A stretch of DNA of 21,286 nucleotides from an uncultured Oscillospiraceae bacterium (GTDB taxonomy: Bacteria > Bacillota > Clostridia > Oscillospirales > Oscillospiraceae). The notes under the pieces were generated by a model. It saw only the letters and a program-made list of their open reading frames with translations. It was not told the origin of the DNA and did not search any database. The position numbers and the translations under genes are program-made. Numbering within the stretch: position 1 is the stretch's first letter; each line of letters starts with the position of its first letter. The stretch covers positions 1 to 21,286 of the forward strand of contig CAJUEU010000032.1 in assembly GCA_910585735.1 (NCBI GenBank). Direction: 5' to 3'. Of the stretch, positions 1 through 6,198 are shown piece by piece.

Positions 1-57
1 GGCGGGTCTCTTGTTACGCTTTTCTGTTTGGGAGATCGATGCCACCAGGCAGGCAAG

Positions 58-119
58 GGAACGTCATTCGGCTGCGCCGAACGACCGTTCCGGGTCGTTT
101 GTGCTTTGCACAAGCGACC
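58..119. repeat. Double-hairpin intergenic repeat, copy 1
   Basis: Two adjacent hairpins lie just downstream of the tail-fibre-like gene. Hairpin 1 pairs 58-65 with 83-91 and TTCGGC (67-72) with GCCGAA (76-81), with an A66:C82 mismatch and a bulged C86. Hairpin 2 pairs 93-104 with 108-119 around a TTT loop, with one T98:G114 wobble. The same architecture recurs at 4661-4723 and, in variant form, at 690-743. The element might end transcription of the minus-strand gene, but there is no clear T-tract. The 12-mer GGCGGGTCTCTT occurs at 1-12 and again at 121-132, right after this copy, so another copy may end at the window edge. Confidence 0.7.
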
Positions 120-140
120 TGGCGGGTCTCTTTTCCTCCC

Positions 141-524
141 TTATAGGAAATAAGCGGCGTAGGTGTAGTACCGAGTGACATTGTTGAAGGACTGGGCCAC
201 AAGGGAAAACCCGGTGTCGTCCACGGTGACGCCATATTTGGAGCCGGAATCCCCAATGAAAATGCCGCTGTCGGTGCCCGCTTCAATGGAGATATGGACT
301 GCCGCGGGGGCCCGGTCAAAGTCAAAGTGCCGGTTGGCGCCATCGCCTTTGTACCGCCCGAACACCACTTGGGGCCGTTTGGCCAGGGCTTGGTTCCGCG
401 CGGAATTCTCGGCCTTGAGGGCGGCGTCCAGGAGGGTGAAGTTCTCGTTGACCTCATGGAAGCGGAAGTGGTCGGTGGACGTCCAGCTGTGGAGCTGGTA
501 GTTGGGTGTCTTGTTGGTTGACAT
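141..524 (-). CDS. Phage tail-fibre-like protein (orphan)
   Basis: A 127-residue protein. Its N-terminus (NYQLHSW at residues 8-14, then DHFRFHEVNENFTLLDAAL) matches the pattern Asn-Tyr-x-Leu-x-x-Trp ... Asn-x-(x)-Phe-x-x-Ile/Leu-Asp-x-Ala-Leu, which is common in short tail-fibre or tail-associated proteins of clostridial prophages. The C-terminal part is rich in Gly, Asp and aromatic residues and looks like a small beta-rich domain; its function is not recognisable. The ATG at 524 is preceded by a good AGGAGA site. No other phage gene adjoins it inside the window, and the leader upstream of it holds a 14-bp perfect hairpin (556-590). In prophages such genes usually sit beside an XkdX gene and a lysis module, and a module of that type lies far away at 16041-17603. 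The tail assignment is by pattern only. It could be a remnant, a domesticated gene, or the edge of a prophage outside the window. Confidence 0.65.
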   Translation of the reverse strand: MSTNKTPNYQLHSWTSTDHFRFHEVNENFTLLDAALKAENSARNQALAKRPQVVFGRYKGDGANRHFDFDRAPAAVHISIEAGTDSGIFIGDSGSKYGVTVDDTGFSLVAQSFNNVTRYYTYAAYFL

Positions 525-555
525 GGTTTTTCTCCTTTCGTGATTGAACTTGTTT

Positions 556-590
556 GCTCCCTCGGGCAGCCGGCGACTGCCCGAGGGAGC
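556..590. other. Perfect 14-bp hairpin in leader of tail-like gene
   Basis: GCTCCCTCGGGCAG (556-569) and CTGCCCGAGGGAGC (577-590) are perfect inverted repeats around a 7-nt loop. The hairpin lies about 30 nt upstream of the start at 524. Neither side is followed by a T-run, so it is not a typical intrinsic terminator. It may be a leader structure or another member of the local palindromic repeats. Confidence 0.6.
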
Positions 591-596
591 CTTAGG

Positions 597-935
597 ACCT
601 TAGCCTCCCTCCTTGAGGGAGGTGGCGCCGCCGCAGGCGGTGACGGAGGGAGTGCAAACCAGGTAGGTTCCCCCTCATCCGTCAGCCAAGGGACGTCGTT
701 CGGCTTTGCCGAATGACGTCCCGGCAGCGGCAAAGCCACTGCCCGGCTGCCACCTTCCCCGTAAACGGGGAAGGCAAAGGGTAAGGGCGGCCCCTACATA
801 ACGGGTCTTTCGGCATGGGGCGGTAAGTAGGGACCAGCGTCCCCGCTGGTCCGCGGACCGATGAGGACATCGGTCCCTACGGAGGACCCCTCCGTCACGG
901 CTTCGCCGTGACACCTCCCCTTTTAAGGGGAGGCT
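597..935. repeat. Cluster of nested intergenic palindromic repeats
   Basis: The gene-free stretch between the tail-like gene and the phosphoglucomutase is almost wholly made of inverted repeats. Element A at 604-652 and an inverted relative at about 886-932 share a layout of CCTCCC/GGGAGG stem, GTGNC, second stem, then GTGACGGAGG. Their second stems differ in sequence but both remain paired. At 827-880 a larger palindrome (GTAGGGACC ... GGTCCCTAC) encloses two hairpins, 831-852 (9-bp stem) and 855-876 (9-bp stem). A variant double hairpin sits at 690-743, and a small GCCTTCCCCGT/ACGGGGAAGGC hairpin at about 752-774. No convincing coding sequence was seen. This resembles the REP-like families scattered through Oscillospiraceae genomes. 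Confidence 0.75.
690..743. repeat. Double-hairpin intergenic repeat, variant copy 3
   Basis: Hairpin 1 pairs GGGACGTC (690-697) with GACGTCCC (715-722) and TTCGGC (699-704) with GCCGAA (708-713), with a G698/T714 pair at the place where the other copies have an A:C mismatch. Hairpin 2 follows at once: GGCAG-C-GGC (723-731) with GCC-A-CTGCC (735-743) around AAA. The layout is that of the repeats at 58-119 and 4661-4723, but hairpin 2 differs in sequence and the bulge is absent. Confidence 0.6.
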
Positions 936-1043
936 CGAGGTCCCCACATAGGGCTGGCAACCGCCAAAAAGAGATATTTTTTTGCAAGCAGGTCTCCTGG
1001 GGGGATCCCGCGCCCATTTTTATGAAAATTCCCTAAAAAGCCC

Positions 1044-1073
1044 TTGAACAAGCCTCCTGATGTGTGATACAAT
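1044..1073 (+). promoter_or_regulatory. Sigma-A-type promoter for phosphoglucomutase gene
   Basis: TTGAAC (1044-1049), an 18-nt spacer, and TACAAT (1068-1073) with an extended -10 TG at 1065-1066. Transcription would start near 1080, about 30 nt before the ATG at 1109. Confidence 0.7.
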
Positions 1074-1108
1074 TACCATAGCACATTATGAAATGGAGGT
1101 CGTTTCCC

Positions 1109-2836
1109 ATGTCCTATCGTGATACATACGAAAAATGGCTCCACTCCCCCGCCCTCAGCGAGGAAGAGCGCCGTGAGCTGGAGGCCATCGCCCGCGACGA
1201 GAAGGAGATCGAGTCCCGGTTCTTTGCCCCCCTGGAGTTCGGCACCGCCGGACTGCGTGGCACCATGTGCGTGGGCCTGCACCAGATGAACCGCCACGTG
1301 ATCCGCCACGCCACCCAGGCCTTTGCCGAGGTCATTCTGGCCGAAGGCCCCGAGGCGGCCAAGCGGGGGGTGGCGGTCTGCCACGACTGCCGCAACCACG
1401 GCCGGGAGTTCGCCGAGGAGGTCTGCGCCGTCATGGCGGGCAACGGCATCCCCACCCGGATCTTCGAGGCCCTGCGCCCCACCCCCGAGGTCAGCTTCGC
1501 CGTCCGGGAGTACGGCTGTATCGCCGGGGTGAACGTCACGGCCAGCCACAACCCCAAGGAGTATAACGGCTACAAGGTCTACTGGCAGGACGGGGCCCAG
1601 CTCCCCCCCCAGCACGCCGACGCGGTGGCCAAGAAAATGGGGGAGATCGACATTTTCGAGGGCATCCAGCGCATGGACTACCAGGAGGCCATCCAGAAGG
1701 GCCTTGTGACCATCATGGGCAAGGAGACCGACGAGAAGTTCCTTGCCAAAGCCCTGGAGCAGGCCACCGACAAGGCGGTGGTGGCCAAGGTGGCCGACCG
1801 GTTCAAGATGGTCTATACCCCCTTCCACGGCACAGGCCACAAGCTCATCCCCGAGGCTCTGAAGCGGCTGGGCATGAAGCACGTGATCTGCGTGCCTGAG
1901 CAGATGGTCATTGACGGCGACTTCCCCACGGTGGTCTCCCCCAACCCGGAGAACCCGGAGGGCTTCGCCCTGGCGGTGGAGCTGGCCCGGAAGGAAGGGG
2001 CCGACTTCATCCTTGGTTCGGACCCGGACGCCGACCGTGTGGGCCTGATGGTCCGGGGCAAGGACGATAACTTCATCGTGCTCACAGGCAACCAGACCGG
2101 GGTTTTGATGCTGGACTATGTCATCGGCGCCAAGAAGCGGGCAGGTATACTCCCGAAGAACGCCACCGCCCTTAAGACCATCGTCACCACCGAGATGGCC
2201 CGAAAGGTGGCCGAGGTCAACGGCGTCCAGTGCTTCGACACCTTCACCGGCTTTAAGTTCCTGGCCCAGAAGAAGGACCAGCTGGAGCAGAGCAGCGAGG
2301 GGGAGGTCATCTTCTCCTACGAGGAGAGCTACGGCTACATGATGGGCGACTTTGTCCGGGACAAGGACGCGGTCACCGCCGCCGTGGTGGCTACCGAGAT
2401 GGCGGCCTACTACTACGACCGGGGCATGACCCTCTACGACGCCCTTCAGGAGCTCTACGAGAAGTACGGCGACTACCAGGAGAAGACCCTGAACCTGGTG
2501 ATGCCCGGTCTGGACGGGCTGAAGAAGATGGCCGACCTGATGGCTTCCCTCCGCGCCCAGCCCCCGGTGGAGATCGCCGGGGTGGCGGTGAAGGAGCAGA
2601 AGGACTACAAGGACGGCAGCGTGGTGAACGTGGAGACCGGGGAAAAGACCTTCATGGAGCTCACCGACTCCAACGTGCTGCGGTACGAGATGGCGGACGG
2701 CACCAGCGTCATCGTCCGGCCCTCGGGCACCGAGCCCAAGGTGAAGGTCTACATTCTGGCCAACGGCGAGAGCAAGGCCGCCTGCGCCGAAAAGGCAGCC
2801 AAGTACACCCTTTGGGCCGAAGGCCTAAAGGATTAA
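1109..2836 (+). CDS. pgcA: Phospho-sugar mutase (phosphoglucomutase/phosphomannomutase)
   Basis: A 575-residue alpha-D-phosphohexomutase that interconverts hexose 1- and 6-phosphates, feeding UDP-glucose or GDP-mannose, glycogen and cell-surface polysaccharide synthesis in the cytoplasm. All four active-site signatures are present: the phosphoserine loop TASHNP (Ser146), the metal loop DPDADR (305-310), the sugar-binding FSYEESYGY (402-410), and the phosphate-binding RPSGTEPK (537-544). Its length and the GTAGLRG motif (45-51) fit the long PgcA-type subfamily of Firmicutes. The ATG at 1109 is chosen over an in-frame ATG at 1088 because GGAGG (1095-1099) lies 9 nt before it, inside the longer reading. 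The gene appears to be monocistronic: its own promoter precedes it and a terminator follows at 2994-3031. The last 24 nt, with the stop codon, are repeated with one mismatch at 2947-2970. Substrate preference cannot be read from the sequence. Confidence 0.95.
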   Translation: MSYRDTYEKWLHSPALSEEERRELEAIARDEKEIESRFFAPLEFGTAGLRGTMCVGLHQMNRHVIRHATQAFAEVILAEGPEAAKRGVAVCHDCRNHGREFAEEVCAVMAGNGIPTRIFEALRPTPEVSFAVREYGCIAGVNVTASHNPKEYNGYKVYWQDGAQLPPQHADAVAKKMGEIDIFEGIQRMDYQEAIQKGLVTIMGKETDEKFLAKALEQATDKAVVAKVADRFKMVYTPFHGTGHKLIPEALKRLGMKHVICVPEQMVIDGDFPTVVSPNPENPEGFALAVELARKEGADFILGSDPDADRVGLMVRGKDDNFIVLTGNQTGVLMLDYVIGAKKRAGILPKNATALKTIVTTEMARKVAEVNGVQCFDTFTGFKFLAQKKDQLEQSSEGEVIFSYEESYGYMMGDFVRDKDAVTAAVVATEMAAYYYDRGMTLYDALQELYEKYGDYQEKTLNLVMPGLDGLKKMADLMASLRAQPPVEIAGVAVKEQKDYKDGSVVNVETGEKTFMELTDSNVLRYEMADGTSVIVRPSGTEPKVKVYILANGESKAACAEKAAKYTLWAEGLKD

Positions 2837-2842
2837 TGGGGT

Positions 2843-2873
2843 CCCCGCAAAGCCGCGAAGCGTCTTTGTGGGG
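2843..2873. other. Hairpin after pgcA
   Basis: CCCCGCAAAG (2843-2852) pairs with CTTTGTGGGG (2864-2873) with one G:T pair, and CGC/GCG can pair inside the loop. No T-run follows, and an AGAGGAGG site begins at the foot of the stem. Possible 3'-end stabiliser or leader structure for whatever follows. Confidence 0.45.
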
Positions 2874-2946
2874 AGAGGAGGCACAGTGAAATGAGCAAGC
2901 CCTGCCGTTTACGGCGGGGCGAGGTATATGGAACTTGTGCCGACGA

Positions 2947-2970
2947 GGGCCGAAGGCCTAAAGGGTTAAT
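2947..2970 (+). repeat. Duplicate of the pgcA 3' end including stop codon
   Basis: The 24-nt stretch repeats 2814-2837, the last codons and stop of the phosphoglucomutase gene, with one substitution, 133 nt downstream. The core GGCCGAAGGCC is itself palindromic. The DNA between the copies carries a hairpin at 2898-2920 and a possible short reading frame starting at 2891. Confidence 0.7.
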
Positions 2971-2993
2971 CACGGAAAAATCAAACACACAGC

Positions 2994-3031
2994 CAGGGCT
3001 TCGTCCGTTCCCGGACGAAGCCCTGCTTTTT
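2994..3031 (+). terminator. Intrinsic terminator downstream of pgcA
   Basis: A 14-bp perfect stem, CAGGGCTTCGTCCG (2994-3007) with CGGACGAAGCCCTG (3012-3025), a TTCC loop, then CTTTTT. Confidence 0.85.
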
Positions 3032-3048
3032 CGGCGTGGGAGTTTCCC

Positions 3049-3089
3049 TTTCCTCCTTTTTTGGAGGAAACACCGAAAAATTTTTCGGT
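3049..3089. promoter_or_regulatory. Two inverted repeats upstream of murA promoter
   Basis: TTTCCTCC (3049-3056) / GGAGGAAA (3063-3070) is followed at once by the perfect 18-bp palindrome ACCGAAAAATTTTTCGGT (3072-3089). The pair ends 27 nt before the -35 of the murA promoter. A regulator site is possible; no regulator is identified. Confidence 0.4.
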
Positions 3090-3116
3090 AAATTTGCATA
3101 AAGTTTGGAAAATGTC

Positions 3117-3145
3117 TTTACAAGTGGGAAAAGGACCCTTATAAT
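3117..3145 (+). promoter_or_regulatory. Strong sigma-A promoter for murA
   Basis: TTTACA (3117-3122), a 17-nt spacer, and a perfect TATAAT (3140-3145). It implies a leader of about 110 nt before the TTG start at 3263. The leader holds a hairpin, GCCAGAC (3222-3228) / GTCTGGC (3235-3241), just ahead of the ribosome-binding site. Confidence 0.8.
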
Positions 3146-3262
3146 GAAGATGTATCTTTATGGATGTGTGAAAATCCACAAAAAAGGATAGAATAGAAAC
3201 AGCCGAGAAATCGAACCGTTTGCCAGACGGCAAGGTCTGGCGGAAAGAGCGAGGGTGCTTGT

Positions 3263-4558
3263 TTGACAAAGTATGTGATCCGCGGCGGAAAGCCGCTTTA
3301 TGGCGAGGTGGAGATCTCGGGGGCCAAGAACGCCGCCGTGGCCATTCTGCCTGCCGCCATTTTGGTAGACGGGGTCTGCCGCATTGAAAACATTCCACAG
3401 ATCAGCGACGTGACCCTCATCCTGAACATCATTCAGGAGCTGGGGGCCGATGTGCGCACCATCAACCGCTCCACCGTGGAGATCGACGCCTCCCGGGTGC
3501 GGAATATTCTGGTGCCCGACGTGCTCACCCGGAAGGTGCGGGCTTCCTACTACTTTGCCGGGGCCCTGCTGGGCCGATTCGGCAGGGCCGACGTGGCGCT
3601 GCCCGGCGGGTGCGATTTCGGGGGCCGCCCCATCGACCAGCATTTGAAGGGCTTTGCCGCCATGGACGCCGACGTGGACGTGGTGGGGGGCATTATCGAA
3701 GCCCGGTCCCACACGGGACGGCTGATCGGAAACACCATCTACATGGACGTGTCCTCGGTGGGCGCCACCATGAACATTATGCTGGCCGCCACCCTGGCCC
3801 AGGGCACCACCGTCATTGAAAACGCGGCCAAGGAGCCGCATATCGTGGACCTGGCCAACTTCCTCAACTCCATGGGGGCCAACATTATGGGGGCCGGGAC
3901 GGACGTCATCAAGGTCCGGGGGGTAGACCGCCTGAGCGGCGGGAGCTACTCCATCATCCCCGACCAGATCGAGGCCGGGACCTACATGGCCGCCGTGGTG
4001 GCTACCGGGGGCCAGCTTCTTATCAAGAACGTGATCCCCAAGCACCTGGAGTGCATCACCGCCAAGCTGGTGGAAATGGGCGCCAAGGTGGAGGAGATGG
4101 ACGAGGCGGTCCGGGTCACCCGGACCGAGCCTCTGATCCGCACCAACGTGAAAACCCTGCCCTACCCGGGCTTCCCCACCGATATGCAGCCTCAGATCGT
4201 GGCCTGCCTCTGTCAGGCCGAGGGCACCAGCGTACTCACCGAAGGGGTCTGGGACAACCGTTACCGCTACGTGGACGAGTTCCGGCGGATGGGGGCTCAG
4301 ATCCAGGTGGACGGCAAGGTGGCCGTCATTGAGGGGGTGGACCATCTCACCGGCGCGCCGGTGGAGGCCTGCGACCTGCGGGCGGGGGCCGCGCTCATTA
4401 TCGCCGGCCTGGCAGCCCAGGGCGTCACCGAGGTAGGCCAGGTCCAGCACATTGAGCGGGGTTACGAGGATATTATCCGCAAGCTTTCGGGTATTGGGGC
4501 GGACATTCACGTGGTGATCACTCCCGACGAGGAGAACCACACTCAGGCAGCGGGGTAA
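3263..4558 (+). CDS. murA: UDP-N-acetylglucosamine 1-carboxyvinyltransferase
   Basis: A 431-residue MurA, the first committed enzyme of peptidoglycan synthesis; it moves enolpyruvate from PEP to UDP-GlcNAc in the cytoplasm. Visible signatures: SGAKNAA with the Lys22-Asn23 pair, the catalytic loop PGGCDFGGRP with Cys117 (the fosfomycin target; no Cys-to-Asp change, so sensitivity at the target is expected), and GFPTDMQPQ with Asp307 as the probable general base. The length is normal. The start is a TTG with GAGGG (3251-3255) 7 nt upstream; it gives the canonical beginning MTKYVIRGGKPLYGEV. Firmicutes often carry two MurA paralogues, and which one this is cannot be told here. A strong promoter precedes it and a terminator follows at 4599-4625. 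Its last 18 nt, including the stop codon, are repeated with one mismatch at 4569-4586. Confidence 0.95.
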   Translation: MTKYVIRGGKPLYGEVEISGAKNAAVAILPAAILVDGVCRIENIPQISDVTLILNIIQELGADVRTINRSTVEIDASRVRNILVPDVLTRKVRASYYFAGALLGRFGRADVALPGGCDFGGRPIDQHLKGFAAMDADVDVVGGIIEARSHTGRLIGNTIYMDVSSVGATMNIMLAATLAQGTTVIENAAKEPHIVDLANFLNSMGANIMGAGTDVIKVRGVDRLSGGSYSIIPDQIEAGTYMAAVVATGGQLLIKNVIPKHLECITAKLVEMGAKVEEMDEAVRVTRTEPLIRTNVKTLPYPGFPTDMQPQIVACLCQAEGTSVLTEGVWDNRYRYVDEFRRMGAQIQVDGKVAVIEGVDHLTGAPVEACDLRAGAALIIAGLAAQGVTEVGQVQHIERGYEDIIRKLSGIGADIHVVITPDEENHTQAAG

Positions 4559-4568
4559 AAAGCCAGCG

Positions 4569-4586
4569 CTCAGGTAGCGGGGTAAA
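4569..4586 (+). repeat. Duplicate of the murA 3' end including stop codon
   Basis: CTCAGGTAGCGGGGTAAA repeats 4542-4559 (CTCAGGCAGCGGGGTAAA), the end of murA, with one substitution and a 27-nt offset. It lies between the true stop codon and the terminator. Confidence 0.75.
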
Positions 4587-4598
4587 GCAGGAAATAAG

Positions 4599-4625
4599 AA
4601 AAAGGCGGCTGTGTGCCGCCTTTTT
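4599..4625 (+). terminator. Intrinsic terminator of murA
   Basis: AAAAAGGCGGC (4599-4609) pairs with GCCGCC plus TTTTT (4615-4625) around a 5-nt loop; a standard rho-independent form. Confidence 0.85.
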
Positions 4626-4660
4626 GTCTGTCTTGCTGTAAGTGGAAAACGGAAGAGATA

Positions 4661-4723
4661 GGGGACGTCATTTTGCTCCGCAAAACGACCGTCCCCGGGC
4701 GTTTGCGCTTTGCGCAAGCGCCC
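4661..4723. repeat. Double-hairpin repeat, copy 2, in leader of metallo-hydrolase gene
   Basis: Hairpin 1 pairs 4661-4669 with 4687-4696 and TTTTGC (4671-4676) with GCAAAA (4680-4685), with an A4670:C4686 mismatch and bulged C4690. Hairpin 2 pairs 4697-4708 with 4712-4723 around TTT, with a T4702:G4718 wobble. Compared with 58-119, five base pairs have changed on both sides and the irregularities are retained. The second stem ends 2 nt before the AAAGGAG site (4726-4732) of the next gene, so it could affect that gene's translation. Confidence 0.75.
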
Positions 4724-4739
4724 CGAAAGGAGCTTACTT

Positions 4740-5510
4740 ATGGAACTTCGCACCCTGGCCTCCGGGTCCTCAGGCAACTGCATACTGCTTTCCCACAAGG
4801 GCGTCCACCTGCTGGTGGACGCCGGGATCTCCTGTAAGCGGATCCTCTCCGGCCTGCGGGAAGCCGGGGCCGACCCGGCCGGGTTGGCGGGGATCCTCAT
4901 CACCCACGAGCACTCCGACCACATTGCCGGGCTCAACACCCTCACCAAACGGCTGGGGATCCCGGTGTATACCAGTCCGGGCACCGCGCGGCAGCTCATC
5001 CGGCGGATGGCGTGGCCGGCGGGGCTTCTCCATGCGGCAGCGCCCGGCGAGGTCTTTGACATCGGACCCTTTCAGGGGGTAGGCTTCACCACCTCCCACG
5101 ACGCGGAGGAGTCCATGGGCTTTTCCCTCTCCTGCGAGGGCCGCCGGGCGGCGGTGGCCACCGACCTGGGCTATGTGTCCCAGCAGGTTTTGGAGGGCGT
5201 ATTGGGGGCCCATCTGCTGGTATGCGAGGCCAACCACGACGTGGAGCTTCTCCGCATGGGAAAATATCCTTACCATCTGAAGCGGCGGATCCTGGGCGAG
5301 CAAGGCCACCTGAGCAACGAGGCCGGGGCCGAGCTTGCTCTTCGCTGCGTGGAGGCGGGGGCCCACACGGTGCTTCTCTCCCACCTGTCCGAGGAGAACA
5401 ATACCCCGGCGCTGGCCCTTGGAGCAGCGAAGGCCGCCCTGGCGGGGCACGGGGACATAAGGGTGGCGGTCTCCCCCCGGCACGAGCTCTCCCCCCTGTA
5501 CGAGGTGTGA
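4740..5510 (+). CDS. MBL-fold metallo-hydrolase, WalJ/YycJ-like
   Basis: A 256-residue metallo-beta-lactamase-fold protein. It starts MELRTLASGSSGNCILL, typical of the YycJ/WalJ (VicX) branch, and has the metal motif THEHSDH (55-61) followed by IAGL. Further His and Asp ligands (TSHDAEES, ATDLGY, EANHDVELL, LSHLSEENN) appear in the expected order. YycJ is a double-strand 5'-3' exonuclease linked to DNA repair, and the gene is often linked to walRK and rlmH. No walRK is seen here, only rlmH 3 nt downstream. The ATG at 4740 is preferred because AAAGGAG (4726-4732) is 7 nt away; an upstream TTG at 4710 falls within the repeat hairpin. The leader is formed by the double-hairpin repeat at 4661-4723, and no clear promoter was found. 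Confidence 0.88.
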   Translation: MELRTLASGSSGNCILLSHKGVHLLVDAGISCKRILSGLREAGADPAGLAGILITHEHSDHIAGLNTLTKRLGIPVYTSPGTARQLIRRMAWPAGLLHAAAPGEVFDIGPFQGVGFTTSHDAEESMGFSLSCEGRRAAVATDLGYVSQQVLEGVLGAHLLVCEANHDVELLRMGKYPYHLKRRILGEQGHLSNEAGAELALRCVEAGAHTVLLSHLSEENNTPALALGAAKAALAGHGDIRVAVSPRHELSPLYEV

Positions 5511-5513
5511 AAA

Positions 5514-5996
5514 ATGATGAATATACATATCCTTTGCGTGGGCAGGCTGAAGGAAAAATTCTATGCCGACGCCGTGGCCGAGTACCAGAAGCGGCTTTCC
5601 GGCTATTGCCGGCTCCAGATCACCGAGCTGCCGGAGGAAAAGCTGCCTCAGGAGCCCTCACAGGCTCAGATCGACGCCGCCCTGCGGAAGGAGGCCGGGG
5701 CCATCCGAGCCAAGCTGCCCCCCAATTCCAGCGTGGCGGCCCTGTGCGTGGAGGGGCGGACACGGTCCAGTGAAGAGCTGGCCGGGCTGCTGCGGACCTG
5801 GGAAATCGATCCGGCCAAGCATCTGGTGTTCCTCATCGGCGGCTCCTATGGCCTGGATGAGGCTTTGAAGCGTGAGGCCTGGGTCAGGCTTTCCATGTCA
5901 CCCATGACTTTCCCCCACCACCTGGCCAGGGTCATGCTGTTGGAGCAGATCTACCGCGGGTTTAAGATCAATGAGGGAAGCAGGTATCACAAGTGA
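5514..5996 (+). CDS. rlmH: 23S rRNA (pseudouridine-1915-N3)-methyltransferase
   Basis: A 160-residue SPOUT-family methyltransferase that N3-methylates pseudouridine 1915 in helix 69 of 23S rRNA, using SAM, on the assembled ribosome. The family length is about 155-160 residues. The SAM-binding knot is visible as FLIGGSYGLDEAL (Gly109-Gly110), followed by SPMTFPHHLARVMLLEQIYR and the conserved C-terminal YHK (158-160). GAGGTG (5502-5507), lying in the end of the previous gene, provides the ribosome-binding site, and the two genes are separated by only 3 nt, so they are probably translated as one operon. A second ATG directly follows the first, so the start could be one codon later. A terminator follows at 6011-6050. 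Confidence 0.96.
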   Translation: MMNIHILCVGRLKEKFYADAVAEYQKRLSGYCRLQITELPEEKLPQEPSQAQIDAALRKEAGAIRAKLPPNSSVAALCVEGRTRSSEELAGLLRTWEIDPAKHLVFLIGGSYGLDEALKREAWVRLSMSPMTFPHHLARVMLLEQIYRGFKINEGSRYHK

Positions 5997-6010
5997 CCGC
6001 CAAGCCCGCG

Positions 6011-6050
6011 AAGCTCCCCCGGAGAAAACGTCCCCTTTGGGGGAGCTTTT
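6011..6050 (+). terminator. Terminator after rlmH
   Basis: AAGCTCCCCC (6011-6020) pairs with GGGGGAGCTT (6039-6048), followed by TT. A second hairpin, CCCCGG (6083-6088) / CCGGGG (6093-6098) followed by ATTTT, may act as a back-up. Confidence 0.75.
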
Positions 6051-6107
6051 GCCGCGAGCTCCTTCAAAGACCTCCCCTTACGCCCCGGTCCCCCGGGGAT
6101 TTTCTGG

Positions 6108-6135
6108 TTGCAAGATACTCCTAATATGCTATAAT
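6108..6135 (+). promoter_or_regulatory. Promoter of the trkA-trkH operon
   Basis: TTGCAA (6108-6113), a 16-nt spacer and TATAAT (6130-6135) with an extended -10 TGC (6127-6129). The start point would be near 6142, giving a leader of about 57 nt. Confidence 0.75.
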
Positions 6136-6198
6136 GATACGCAGGGTTTTCCCCTGCAGCATGGGACACAACAACGCAACACAAGGATGTGGAGCAAT

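Noticed and set aside
1..132. Target-site duplication of a mobile element (GGCGGGTCTCTT at 1-12 and 121-132)
   Set aside because: There is no transposase or terminal repeat between the copies; it is more likely the flank of successive double-hairpin repeat units.
597..935. CRISPR array
   Set aside because: The repeats are inverted palindromes of unequal length and spacing, with no regular direct repeats or spacers, and no cas gene is present.
3158..5062. Very long minus-strand open frame opposite murA and the metallo-hydrolase gene
   Set aside because: It is a shadow of GC-rich coding DNA; the His/Gly/Val-rich low-complexity product is typical of antisense frames and it covers a strong promoter and a terminator.
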